NCBI GenBank assembly: GCA_964630925.1
Contig: CAZVZK010000030.1
Coordinates: forward strand, 1-64,000
DNA: 64,000 nt
Direction of reading: 5' to 3'
Origin: RGDT01 sp964630925
GTDB taxonomy: Bacteria > Planctomycetota > Planctomycetia > Gemmatales > Gemmataceae
In this document: positions 9,213 through 17,352 of the stretch, in pieces
Numbering within the stretch: the stretch's first letter is position 1
How the letters are laid out: the number at the start of each line of letters is the position of its first letter
The notes under the pieces: model-generated
Database searches by the model: none
Seen by the model: the letters and a program-made list of their open reading frames with translations, nothing else
Told to the model about the DNA's origin: nothing
Program-made: the position numbers and the translations under genes

Positions 9213-9977
9213 ATGGCGAATCTCCCGCGTGAGTACCTCGACGGAATCGCAGAGTTCGCTGCCGGCGTGCGTCACTGGGACGAGTGGCCGCGATGGTTCA
9301 ACGTCCGCGCCGGGCGGCTCGTCCGGCTCCTCAACCGCTCGCTGTTCGAGCTCCTCAAGGCCGCACCCCAGGTCGGCGTCGTCGGGGTGCTGCATGAGGA
9401 GGGTGTGACGTTCCACACACCAACGACGGCCGCACCGGCCGCGCCGGCCCCACCCGCCGGTCCACCCGACGCTGACGAATACGCCGTCTACACGGCCCTG
9501 TGTCGCCAGCTCGACCTGTTCCGCTTCGACCTCCCCGACACCCTCTTCGAGGACCTGACCTCGGGAGACGTGATACAGCCCCCCGCTTTGCGCCCACGTC
9601 TGGAATTCGACGAGGCATCACGCGAGTACCTCGTGGTCCGTCCGGGGCTGGCCGAGCATTTCGACGGCCCGTCCTCGTTGTGGGTGTCACGGCACCCGGA
9701 GATGCTCGCCCAGTATGAGTCGCGGAATCTGCTTCGCTGGGCCCTTCAGAAACGGTTCGATGTCGTGAACGGATACCGTCTCGTGTCGGAGCTGGGGGAG
9801 CAGGAGCAAGACCGCGCGGCTGGGGCGTTTGCCCTCTCCCGCGTCGGGTTCTCCGCGTGCGGGCAGGCCGCCCTGCTCTTCGTCAGGCTCGGGATGGCTT
9901 GTGGAAACTATCTGCTCTTCGAGCGGGATAGCAAGGCGTGGCGACGCCGGGAGGTCGGTCCGGGTTGGATCACATAG
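9213..9977 (+). CDS. Hypothetical protein, 254 aa
   Basis: I do not recognise this 254-aa protein. It has no signal peptide or clear membrane segment. An Ala/Pro-rich linker near residues 70-85 separates an N-terminal helical part (REYLDGIAEFAAGVRHWDEW) from a C-terminal domain rich in aromatic and charged residues (FRFDLPDTLFEDL; GNYLLFERDSKAWRRREVG). The start ATG at 9213 has GGAGGGG six bases upstream; the ATG at 9207 touches that site and is less likely. It is divergent from the DUF1553 gene with about 140 bp between them, which must hold both promoters. The C-terminus resembles a cargo or stress sensor in no obvious way, so no function is offered. Confidence 0.7.
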   Translation: MANLPREYLDGIAEFAAGVRHWDEWPRWFNVRAGRLVRLLNRSLFELLKAAPQVGVVGVLHEEGVTFHTPTTAAPAAPAPPAGPPDADEYAVYTALCRQLDLFRFDLPDTLFEDLTSGDVIQPPALRPRLEFDEASREYLVVRPGLAEHFDGPSSLWVSRHPEMLAQYESRNLLRWALQKRFDVVNGYRLVSELGEQEQDRAAGAFALSRVGFSACGQAALLFVRLGMACGNYLLFERDSKAWRRREVGPGWIT

Positions 9978-10010
9978 CTCCCCGGCCGGGCTCCCGTTCG
10001 CCGCGCCCAC

Positions 10011-12992
10011 TCACCTCGTGGGCGTTACCGAGAACGTGCGATCGATACGCGTCGTGTTCCCCTGTTTGTCCTTCACCGACACCGTCAGCGTGCCGCGCTT
10101 CAGGCCCTTGAGCGGCGCCGGCAGATCCCACGCCCATACGCCGTCATCGCCGGCCTTGAACTTCGACGCGAGATCCTCGCCCGCCTTCGCGTCGCCGATG
10201 GCGAAGTCGGCGGTGACGCGGAGGCTCTTCACGTCGAGGCCCGTGCCGCAGTCATGCATCCCGATCAGCAGGCGCGAGATCGGCGGATTCACCCCCGGCC
10301 TCACGCCGGTCAGCGCCAGCGTGGGCCGGCTCTCGTCGAGGCCCCAGCCGACTGGCTTCAGGTCGATGGGGCAGCCGAGGTCGATCCAGCGGATGATCGT
10401 CCGTCGGTCTTCGTCGCTCAGCGCCTTCACCTTCCCGCTCTTCACCGCCTCCGGCGGCGGCATGATCCCGCCCGTGTAGGCGATGCCGGAGCGCTCGCGG
10501 GTCTGCGCCGTGTCGGCCGCCGGCTTGCCCTTGTAGACGAGAGTCTTCACATCCCCCGGTGTCGTCTCGTGGGCGACGTCCGCATCACTGAAGCCGTCGA
10601 GCCGCTTGCCGAACAGCTTCCACACAAGGAGGCTGCGGCGCGACTGCATGAGGCGGACGTAGCGCGACGCCGACAGGTCCGTCCACCCGTGGCGGTGCAA
10701 CGGCCTGTGGCCGAACTTCCCCGCGCGGTCGGCGCACAGGCGGGCGTAGGCGGATGGCAGGGTCATCTCGAAGCCCAGGCCCGCCGGGTTCTGCGCCTTC
10801 ACCGTCTTGCCGTCCTCGTCCAGCACCAGGTTGCCCGCCGGCTTCACAGCCTTGTCGGGGGTGGCCTTCGGCTCCCCCCCCGCCCCCCCCTGCTTGTGCG
10901 AGTGGCAGGCGACGCACGAGCGCTCCAGGATGGGGACGATGTCGCGGTGGTACTCCACGGTGGCCGGCTGCTTGCGCGTCAGGTCGGCCGGGGTGAAGCC
11001 CTCCTTGCCGGCCCAGGTGTCCTTGAACAGCGTCGGCTTCTGGGAGTGGGCGTGGCATCCGCCGCAGTCGGTGCGGACCTCTCCGGGGCGGAGCTGGTGC
11101 CACGTCTGCGCCGAGTTCAACACCATGCCGTCCTTGTCCAGCGTCTGGAACGTCCAGGCCACGTCGGCGGGGATCTTCGCCAGGAACGACGTGTCAGGGT
11201 TGCCGTCGGGGTCGAGGACGGCCTTGCCGCCGACGGTCTTCCGCACCGGCACCTCGCCGAGGATGCGCATCCTCTCCCTCGCGTGGTTGTAATAGGTGCG
11301 GCCCTGCCGCGCCTCGCTCGTCGGCTCCAGCAGCAGGATGCGGACGGAGTGGATCTCGCTGTTGTCGTACAGGCCGGCGTCGGACCCCTGCACGCTCCAG
11401 CCGTGCGACGAGTCGAAGCCCCTGCGCCCCGTCGGGTCCTTCTCCCCGGCGTAGGCCGCCGTCACGCTGCCGGGCTTCACCACGCCATAGGGGTAGCTCT
11501 CGCGCTTGTAGAGGCTGGAGCTGCCGACGAGGCCGAAGGGAGTGCCGGCGGGGAGGTGCTTCGACGCCTTGCCGTCGTTCTTCAGCGGGACGAGGTTCTT
11601 CGGCTCCTTGACGCCGTAGATGCGCTCGTAGGGGACGAGGGCGCGGGGCCACTGCTCGTGATACCTCGGGTCGTTCTTGACGAGGCGCATCTGGGCCGGC
11701 TCGTCGATGGGCCGGCCGCCCTTGATGAGGTAGATGCCGGAGTCGAACGGCGGCTTGTGGCGGGTGTGGCTGTTGATCGACCCGGCGGACCACGCCGTCA
11801 GCAGGTGGTTGTCGGGCGCCCCCGAGGGGTGCGTGAACTTGCCGACGCGCGGCGAGTCGTTCTTGCCCCGCACCGACGGCTCGCTTGGCCAGTCGCCCTT
11901 GAGGACGAACGGCGTCAGCGCCTCGATGCCGTGCGGGCTGAACGGGTACTGGATGTGGATGGGCCGCCCGTCGGCGTGGCGGCCGTGCCGGAGGCGGGCG
12001 TTGCGCGCGTCTGGCTTGTAGCCGGGGCCGAACGCCGGCACGCCGTCGGGGGCGCGCGGCGGCAGCTTGTAGTAGGTGCCGAAGCCGAAGTTGTTGAGGT
12101 TGTAGTACGACTCGACGACGACGCTCTCGTCGGACAACTGCGTCTGGAAGTGCGTGGAGTCGGCGGTGCCGTTGCCGATCTCGAAGGCGCTGACGAGCGG
12201 GCCCCAGTTGGAGCCGTCGGGGTGGATGGTCCAGACGCCCCACAGGTGATGCGAACGCAGGCCCTGCGACTCCAGGCTGCTGAACATGATGCGCCCGTCC
12301 TTGAGGATGACGGGGTGCAAGGCCATGCCCAGGTTCAGGTGGCCGATGCATTCAACATTCCTGCCGTCTTCATCCATCACGAAGAGCTGCAGCGCGAGGG
12401 CGTTGGGCGCGTAGCCGGGGTTGGCCGCCCTGTAGGCGTTGCGGTCGCTGACGAAGGCGACCCGCCCGCCCGGCAGGGGGCACGGGCCGAGGTTGTACAC
12501 GCCCCAGGAGGGCAGGGGCGTCTTCGACCAGTCCGCCGCCCCGGTGTTGGGGGTGAAGGTCTGGTCGGTCAGGCGGGTGATCTTCTTCGAGGCGACGTGG
12601 ACGCGGTAGATGTCGGCGCCCTTGTGGCCGAGGGCGTCGTGCATCCTGGCGTAATAGACCGACTGGCCGTCGAAGGAGACGAACGGGTCGGCGACGGCGC
12701 CCCTGGGGCCGGCCTCGACGAGGACCTCCTCCTTGCCGTCGGGGTGGAGGAGCATGAGGTCGGAGCCCGGCTCCATCGTGCGCGGGTCGCCGACCTCGGC
12801 CCAGCGCGATCGCCCGTCGGGGTTCTTGCGCGGCGCCCGCACATAGACGATGGGGTAATCGAGCTTCACGCCCTTGTCGGCGGAGACGTGCGGCACGTCC
12901 ATGCCGATGTCATCGAGGAAGAGTTTGGGCTTCTCCGGGGCGGCGATGACGGCGAGGGAGAACAGGGCGGCGGCCGGGAGGGACCACTTCAT
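10011..12992 (-). CDS. HzsA-related secreted di-heme protein (paralogue A)
   Basis: This 993-aa exported protein belongs to the large planctomycete group related to the hydrazine synthase alpha subunit (HzsA). A signal peptide (MKWSLPAAALFSLAVIAA) precedes a beta-propeller-like TolB/PD40 region with ITRLTDQTFTPNTGAADW and GRIMFSSLESQGLRS. Two CxxCH heme motifs follow, CGGCHAHS near residue 642 and CVACHSHK near 692. The C-terminus has the planctomycete cytochrome signature MPPPEAVKSGKVKALSDEDR and an Ig-like end. Hydrazine synthesis itself should not be inferred, because the beta and gamma subunits are absent here and the family is widespread in non-anammox planctomycetes. It is strongly similar along its length to the gene at 14080-17211, so the two are tandem-type paralogues. 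The start at 12992 exposes the signal peptide. Confidence 0.88.
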   Translation of the reverse strand: MKWSLPAAALFSLAVIAAPEKPKLFLDDIGMDVPHVSADKGVKLDYPIVYVRAPRKNPDGRSRWAEVGDPRTMEPGSDLMLLHPDGKEEVLVEAGPRGAVADPFVSFDGQSVYYARMHDALGHKGADIYRVHVASKKITRLTDQTFTPNTGAADWSKTPLPSWGVYNLGPCPLPGGRVAFVSDRNAYRAANPGYAPNALALQLFVMDEDGRNVECIGHLNLGMALHPVILKDGRIMFSSLESQGLRSHHLWGVWTIHPDGSNWGPLVSAFEIGNGTADSTHFQTQLSDESVVVESYYNLNNFGFGTYYKLPPRAPDGVPAFGPGYKPDARNARLRHGRHADGRPIHIQYPFSPHGIEALTPFVLKGDWPSEPSVRGKNDSPRVGKFTHPSGAPDNHLLTAWSAGSINSHTRHKPPFDSGIYLIKGGRPIDEPAQMRLVKNDPRYHEQWPRALVPYERIYGVKEPKNLVPLKNDGKASKHLPAGTPFGLVGSSSLYKRESYPYGVVKPGSVTAAYAGEKDPTGRRGFDSSHGWSVQGSDAGLYDNSEIHSVRILLLEPTSEARQGRTYYNHARERMRILGEVPVRKTVGGKAVLDPDGNPDTSFLAKIPADVAWTFQTLDKDGMVLNSAQTWHQLRPGEVRTDCGGCHAHSQKPTLFKDTWAGKEGFTPADLTRKQPATVEYHRDIVPILERSCVACHSHKQGGAGGEPKATPDKAVKPAGNLVLDEDGKTVKAQNPAGLGFEMTLPSAYARLCADRAGKFGHRPLHRHGWTDLSASRYVRLMQSRRSLLVWKLFGKRLDGFSDADVAHETTPGDVKTLVYKGKPAADTAQTRERSGIAYTGGIMPPPEAVKSGKVKALSDEDRRTIIRWIDLGCPIDLKPVGWGLDESRPTLALTGVRPGVNPPISRLLIGMHDCGTGLDVKSLRVTADFAIGDAKAGEDLASKFKAGDDGVWAWDLPAPLKGLKRGTLTVSVKDKQGNTTRIDRTFSVTPTR

Positions 12993-13097
12993 GGCTTCGC
13001 CTCGGTGGGAGGGTGGGAGGCTGTCGTGGCGGGATGCTGGCATAATAGCGTGGGGAGGGGGCGGCGTGTAGAATGGGGCGAAAGGGAGGGCGAGGAC

Positions 13098-13433
13098 ATG
13101 AACGCCGAGCCGGTGGTGGTGGAGGGCGTGGTGCGTGCGGACGGGACGCTGGAGGTGGCGGGGAAGGTGCCGTTGCCGCCGGGGGCCGTGAGCGTATCGG
13201 TCACCCCGGTGTCGTATTCTCAGGAGACGGACCCGTTCTTCGTGAGACTACGGGAGATCCGCGCGGCGCGCGAGAAGGCCGGTCCGCCGATGCGCACCGG
13301 GGAGGAGGCCCAGGCCGCCCTGCGACGGCTGCGGGATGATGCGGCCGAGGAAGTCGCCGAGATCGGTCGGCTCCAGGAAGAAGGTCGGCGCCGGCGGATG
13401 GAAGGTGAGGCAGCAAAGAAGGAGGTCGAATGA
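13098..13433 (+). CDS. Antitoxin-like partner of PIN protein, 111 aa
   Basis: This 111-aa protein has a short beta-rich N-terminal part (VVVEGVVRADGTLEVAGKVP) of the kind seen in small AbrB-like or DUF104-like antitoxins. A highly charged helical C-terminus (RRLRDDAAEEVAEIGRLQEE) follows and could wrap a toxin. Its stop codon overlaps the start of the PIN gene by four bases (ATGA), the usual antitoxin-toxin arrangement. A GAGG site lies just upstream of the ATG at 13098. Antitoxin function is inferred from size, order and overlap, not from a firm family match. Confidence 0.7.
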   Translation: MNAEPVVVEGVVRADGTLEVAGKVPLPPGAVSVSVTPVSYSQETDPFFVRLREIRAAREKAGPPMRTGEEAQAALRRLRDDAAEEVAEIGRLQEEGRRRRMEGEAAKKEVE

Positions 13434-14458
13434 TCGTCTGCCTCGACTCCAACATCGTTGTTTACACGATCGAGCCGGACGCCATCTGGACGCCAAAGGC
13501 GGACGCCAGAGTGGCGGTCCTCCGGTCCTCCGGCCACGAGATCGCCGTATGCGACGCAGCGATCCTGGAGTGTCTGCTCGGCCCGATGGCATCAGGGGAC
13601 GCCGCGACGGAGACGGCCTACCGGGCCTACTTCGCCGATCCGGACGTGCGCCTCCTGCCGGTCTCGCGTGGCACCTGGGAGCGTGCGGCGCGGATCGGCG
13701 GCACGTTCAACTTCAAGCCGATGGACAGCCTCCACCTGGCGACCGCCGTCGAACACGGCTGCGGGCTGTTCCTGACCGCCGACGGCCGGCTTGGGCGATG
13801 CACGGACATCGCCGTCGAGGTGCTGAAGTGCCCCTGCTGCCGAACGACCCGAGGGGGCACTCGATGGACGCCGGCCGCGCGCATCGGATTCTTGAACTCG
13901 CTCAAAGGACCGGGCTCACACTGGCGGCCTGCAAGGCCGCCCATGATGAAGCAGGCGGCGACCTTGACAGGGCCGTCGCGCTCCTCCGTGAGCGGTACGT
14001 GCCTTGGTACACTCCGGTGGATTGGGTCTCCAAAGAGGACGCCGCCTCTGGGCAGTGAGGGACGACACCGACGGGTCGGTCATTCGCGCTTCCCGCTCCC
14101 CACGGAGAACGTCCGCTCGATCCGCGTCACGTTCCCCTGCCTGTCCTTCACCGACACCGTCAGCGTGCCCTTCGCCAGCGCCGCCAGCGGCCTCTCCAGG
14201 GCCAGCTCCCACACGCCGTCGGCCGCGGCCTTGAACCGCGATGCCAGGTTCTCGCCGGCCTTCACGCCGTCCAGGTCGAAGTCGGCCACGACGCGGAAGC
14301 TGCCCATGTCCAGCCCCGTGCCGAAGTCGTGCATGCCGACACGCAGGCGCTTCACCGAGTCATTCTTACCCCCCACGACGCCGGTGAGTGCGAGCGTCGG
14401 GCGGTTGTCGTCGAGCATCCAGCCCTTGCCGCGCTTCTCGGGGTGCTTCGGGTCGTAA
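13430..14458 (+). CDS. PIN-domain ribonuclease (VapC-like) with run-on reading frame
   Basis: The first 135 or so residues are a PIN domain, typical of VapC RNase toxins. The four acidic active-site positions are visible: Asp6 (CLDSNIVVYTIE), Glu47 (AAILECLL), Asp99 (KPMDSLHLATA) and Asp118 (LTADGR). A complete PIN protein would normally end soon after IAVEVLK, near position 13825, but this frame has no stop until 14458. The extra 200 residues read over the TS-N-like gene and then antisense through the 3' end of the second HzsA-related gene, with no recognisable fold. In the +1 frame a TGA occurs at 13824-13826, so loss of the native stop by a small indel near 13800-13825 is likely. The functional product is probably only the first part. 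Confidence 0.72.
   Translation: MIVCLDSNIVVYTIEPDAIWTPKADARVAVLRSSGHEIAVCDAAILECLLGPMASGDAATETAYRAYFADPDVRLLPVSRGTWERAARIGGTFNFKPMDSLHLATAVEHGCGLFLTADGRLGRCTDIAVEVLKCPCCRTTRGGTRWTPAARIGFLNSLKGPGSHWRPARPPMMKQAATLTGPSRSSVSGTCLGTLRWIGSPKRTPPLGSEGRHRRVGHSRFPLPTENVRSIRVTFPCLSFTDTVSVPFASAASGLSRASSHTPSAAALNRDARFSPAFTPSRSKSATTRKLPMSSPVPKSCMPTRRRFTESFLPPTTPVSASVGRLSSSIQPLPRFSGCFGS
13864..14058 (+). CDS. Small TS-N/UBA-like protein, 64 aa
   Basis: This 64-aa protein is short but convincing. GAGGGGG lies six bases before its ATG. Residues 13-39 (RTGLTLAACKAAHDEAGGDL and onwards) match the TS-N/UBA-like motif that opens elongation factor Ts, where RTGAGMMDCKKAL and an EAxGD turn are typical. The rest of EF-Ts is absent, so this is not a translation factor. 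The C-terminal YVPWYTPVDW stretch is unlike EF-Ts. It lies within the run-on part of the PIN frame and ends 22 bp before the stop of the convergent HzsA-related gene. A protein-binding role is possible, but this is inference. Confidence 0.6.
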   Translation: MDAGRAHRILELAQRTGLTLAACKAAHDEAGGDLDRAVALLRERYVPWYTPVDWVSKEDAASGQ

Positions 14459-17211
14459 TCCGTGTCGATGGGGCAGCCCAAGTCGATCCACCGGATGATC
14501 GTGCGGCGGTCCTCGTCGCTGAGCGCCTTCACCTTCCCGCTCTTCACCGCCTCCGGCGGCGGCATCACGCTCCCGTTGTAATCGAGGTCGGCCCGGTTGA
14601 GGTTGAATGACGTGGGCTCCACCTTCTTGCCCTTGAGCGACAGGGTCGTGGAATCGCCCGGCGTCGTCTCTGTCGGGAAATCATCGTTCGTCCAGCCGTC
14701 GGTGCGCCTGCCCATGACCTTCCACACCAGAAGGCTCCGCCGCGACTGGAACTTGCGGACGTAACGCGAGGCGTTCGTCTGCCGCCACTGTCTGCTCGGG
14801 ATCACCGGCTTGTGCCCGAACCGCGCCTGGGAGTCCATCGCCAGGCGGTAGTACACGCCGGGGAAGCGGCCCAGAGACTCGGCGTTCTCCGGCGTCTCGT
14901 CGTCGAGGATGAGGTCGCCCGCCGCCTTGCCGTCCTTCGCCGAATGGCAGGCCACGCACGAGCGCTCCAGGATCGGCCTGATGTCGCGGTGATACTCCAC
15001 GTCCTTCACGCCGTCCTGGTGCCGCACGCCGGACGGCTCCTTGCCGTCGAGCAGCGGCGTCTTGCGCGTGAGGTCCCACACCTTGTAATCCTTCGCGGCG
15101 GCGGCGGTCTTCGCGAAGTCGGTCGGCTTTTGGGAGTGGGCGTGGCAGCCGCCGCAGTCGTTGCGGACCTCGCCGGGGCGGAGCTGGTGCCACGTCTGCG
15201 ACATGTTCAGGACCATGCCGTCCTTGTCGATGGTCTGGAACGTCCAGGCCACGTCGGCGGGGATCCTCGCCAGGAACGACGTGTCCGGGTTGCCGTCGGG
15301 GTCCGTCGGCTGCTTGCCCTTGTGATCAGGGGACGAGACGTCCCCTCGCACCCCTGGGTCGAACTTGCGGACGGGGAATTCGCCCAGGATGCGCAGACGC
15401 TCGTTGGCGTGGTTGTGGAAGCGCTTGCCGGCGTCGGCCCCGCGCGCCCTGTCGCTCGTCGGCTCCATCGCCAGGATGCGCACGGCGTGGATGTCCGCGT
15501 TTGCATACTTGCCCGCGTCCGCCCCCTGGTTGACCCAGTTGAGCGACGCCCCGTTCTCCGACGTGTTGAACGGGTCGAGGCCGTCGTAGCCGTCGCGTGA
15601 CCTCGTCCCCGCGTAGGCCGCCGTCACCTCATCGTCGGCGACGTAGCCGTTGGGGTACGTCTCGCGCTTGTACAGGCTGCTCGACCCGACCAGGCCGAAC
15701 GGCGTGCCGGCGGGCAGGTGCTTGCTCAACGAGCCGTCGTTCTTCAGCGGCGCGATGGCCTTCGGCTCGGCGATGCCGTAGATGCGTTTGTACGGGACGA
15801 GGGCGCGTGGCCACTGCTCGTTGTACCTCGGATCATTCTTGATCAGCCGCATCTCGGCGGGCTCATCGATGGCCTTCCCGCCCTTGATGAGGTACAGGCC
15901 GCCATCCACCTCCGGGAGGTTGGTGAACTGGTGGTTGGCCGGGCCTGGCGTGTAGCACGTCAGCAGGTGGTTGTCGGGCGCGCCGGAGGGGTGCGTGAAC
16001 TTGCCGACGGCGGGGGAGTCCTTCTTGCCGCGGACGGAGCGGCCGGCGGGGCCGTCATCGGGGCGGGCGAAGCGCGTCAGCGATTCGACGCCGTAGGGCG
16101 TGAACGGCATACGCCGCATCGACGGCCGGCCGTTGTCGTGGCGGCCGAAGCGGAGGGCGGTGCTCCGCGTGTCGAGCATCCACGCCGGGCCGAACGCCGG
16201 CGTGCCCTTCGGCTGCGTGAGCGGGAGCTTGAGGTACGTCCCGAAGCCGCTGTTGTTCTGGTTGTAATACTCCTCGGCGACGATGCTCCCGTCGCCCAGC
16301 TGCGTCTGGAAGTGGAATGCGTTGGGCGCCCCCTCGCCGGGCAGGAACGCGCTGATGATGGGATTCCAGTTGGTGCCGTCGGGGTGGATGCTCCACAGGC
16401 CCCACAGGATGTTGCTGCGGAGGCCCTGCGACTCCAGGCTGCTGAACATGATGCGCCCGTCGGTCAGCACGACGGGGTGCAGGGCCATGCCGAGGTTGAG
16501 GTGGCCGATGCACTCGACGTTCTTGCCGTCGTCATCCATCACGAACAGCTGCAGGCAGGGCGAGGGGTGTTTGGGCGAGCGGAAGGCGTTGCGGTTACTG
16601 ACGAAGACGACCCGCCCGCCGGGCAGGGGGCACGGGCCCATGTTGAGCACGCCGTAGTTGACGTGCGTCTTGCCGGCCTCGTTCTTGCGGAGGTCGCTCG
16701 ACCAGTCCGCGGCCCCGGTGTTGGGGGTGAAGGCCTGGTCGGTCAGGCGGGTGATCTTGCGTGTCGCAACGTGGATGCGGTGGATGTCGGCGCCGCCGAA
16801 GGGCGGCTGGCCGTGCTGGCTGGTGCCCTTGAGGCCCTTGATGTGGGAGTAGTAGACGGACTCGCCGTCGAAGGAGACCATCGGGTCGGTGACGGCCCCG
16901 TCGGCGCCGCCGGCGACGAGGCACTCCTCCTTGCCGTCGGGCATCAGCAGCATGAGGTCGCTGTCCGGCTCCATGATCGCCGGGGTGGCGATCTCGGCCC
17001 AGCGTGTGCGGCCCCTGTCGCCCTTGCGCGGCGCCCGCACGTAGACGATGGGGTAATCGAGCTTCACCGCCTTGTCGGTGGAGACGTGCGGCACCTCGAC
17101 GTTGATGGGGTCGAGGAAGAGCGCCTCCTTCGGGGGAGCGCCCTTCTGCGCGAGGCCCAGCCCGGCGGCGGCGCAGAGGGTGACGAGGAGTGCGACGCGG
17201 CAGGGGGCCAT
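14080..17211 (-). CDS. HzsA-related secreted di-heme protein (paralogue B)
   Basis: This 1043-aa exported protein is a paralogue of the gene at 10011-12992. It shares DKAVKLDYPIVYVRAPRK, GPCPLPGGRVVFVSNRNAF, GRIMFSSLESQGLRS and NDPRYNEQWPRALVPYKRIY. Two CxxCH heme motifs (CGGCHAHSQ near residue 687; CVACHSAK near 752) and the C-terminal MPPPEAVKSGKVKALSDEDR are also conserved. It has extra loops compared with paralogue A, mainly around the first heme. The start at 17211 gives a signal peptide (MAPCRVALLVTLCAAAGLGL) and has GAGGG about seven bases upstream. Like its neighbour it probably works in the periplasm as a redox or binding protein; the substrate is unknown. Confidence 0.88.
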   Translation of the reverse strand: MAPCRVALLVTLCAAAGLGLAQKGAPPKEALFLDPINVEVPHVSTDKAVKLDYPIVYVRAPRKGDRGRTRWAEIATPAIMEPDSDLMLLMPDGKEECLVAGGADGAVTDPMVSFDGESVYYSHIKGLKGTSQHGQPPFGGADIHRIHVATRKITRLTDQAFTPNTGAADWSSDLRKNEAGKTHVNYGVLNMGPCPLPGGRVVFVSNRNAFRSPKHPSPCLQLFVMDDDGKNVECIGHLNLGMALHPVVLTDGRIMFSSLESQGLRSNILWGLWSIHPDGTNWNPIISAFLPGEGAPNAFHFQTQLGDGSIVAEEYYNQNNSGFGTYLKLPLTQPKGTPAFGPAWMLDTRSTALRFGRHDNGRPSMRRMPFTPYGVESLTRFARPDDGPAGRSVRGKKDSPAVGKFTHPSGAPDNHLLTCYTPGPANHQFTNLPEVDGGLYLIKGGKAIDEPAEMRLIKNDPRYNEQWPRALVPYKRIYGIAEPKAIAPLKNDGSLSKHLPAGTPFGLVGSSSLYKRETYPNGYVADDEVTAAYAGTRSRDGYDGLDPFNTSENGASLNWVNQGADAGKYANADIHAVRILAMEPTSDRARGADAGKRFHNHANERLRILGEFPVRKFDPGVRGDVSSPDHKGKQPTDPDGNPDTSFLARIPADVAWTFQTIDKDGMVLNMSQTWHQLRPGEVRNDCGGCHAHSQKPTDFAKTAAAAKDYKVWDLTRKTPLLDGKEPSGVRHQDGVKDVEYHRDIRPILERSCVACHSAKDGKAAGDLILDDETPENAESLGRFPGVYYRLAMDSQARFGHKPVIPSRQWRQTNASRYVRKFQSRRSLLVWKVMGRRTDGWTNDDFPTETTPGDSTTLSLKGKKVEPTSFNLNRADLDYNGSVMPPPEAVKSGKVKALSDEDRRTIIRWIDLGCPIDTDYDPKHPEKRGKGWMLDDNRPTLALTGVVGGKNDSVKRLRVGMHDFGTGLDMGSFRVVADFDLDGVKAGENLASRFKAAADGVWELALERPLAALAKGTLTVSVKDRQGNVTRIERTFSVGSGKRE

Positions 17212-17352
17212 GAGGGAGCCCTCGGTGGGTGATGGGGGGAGGAGGTCAGGATACCGCGGGCGGGCGCGGGGGGCCAGGGGAGGGGGACGCGAGCCGGACA
17301 CGCCGCCCCGCCCTATCGTGACGGGTGTGCCTCACGCCGCCGAGATCACGCC

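Noticed and set aside
13864..14058. Truncated elongation factor Ts
   Set aside because: Only the first module matches, and the C-terminal part is unrelated; a free small protein is more likely than a broken tsf.
10011..17211. Hydrazine synthase / anammox metabolism
   Set aside because: Only HzsA-related proteins occur; no beta/gamma subunits or hydrazine dehydrogenase. The family is widespread in other planctomycetes.
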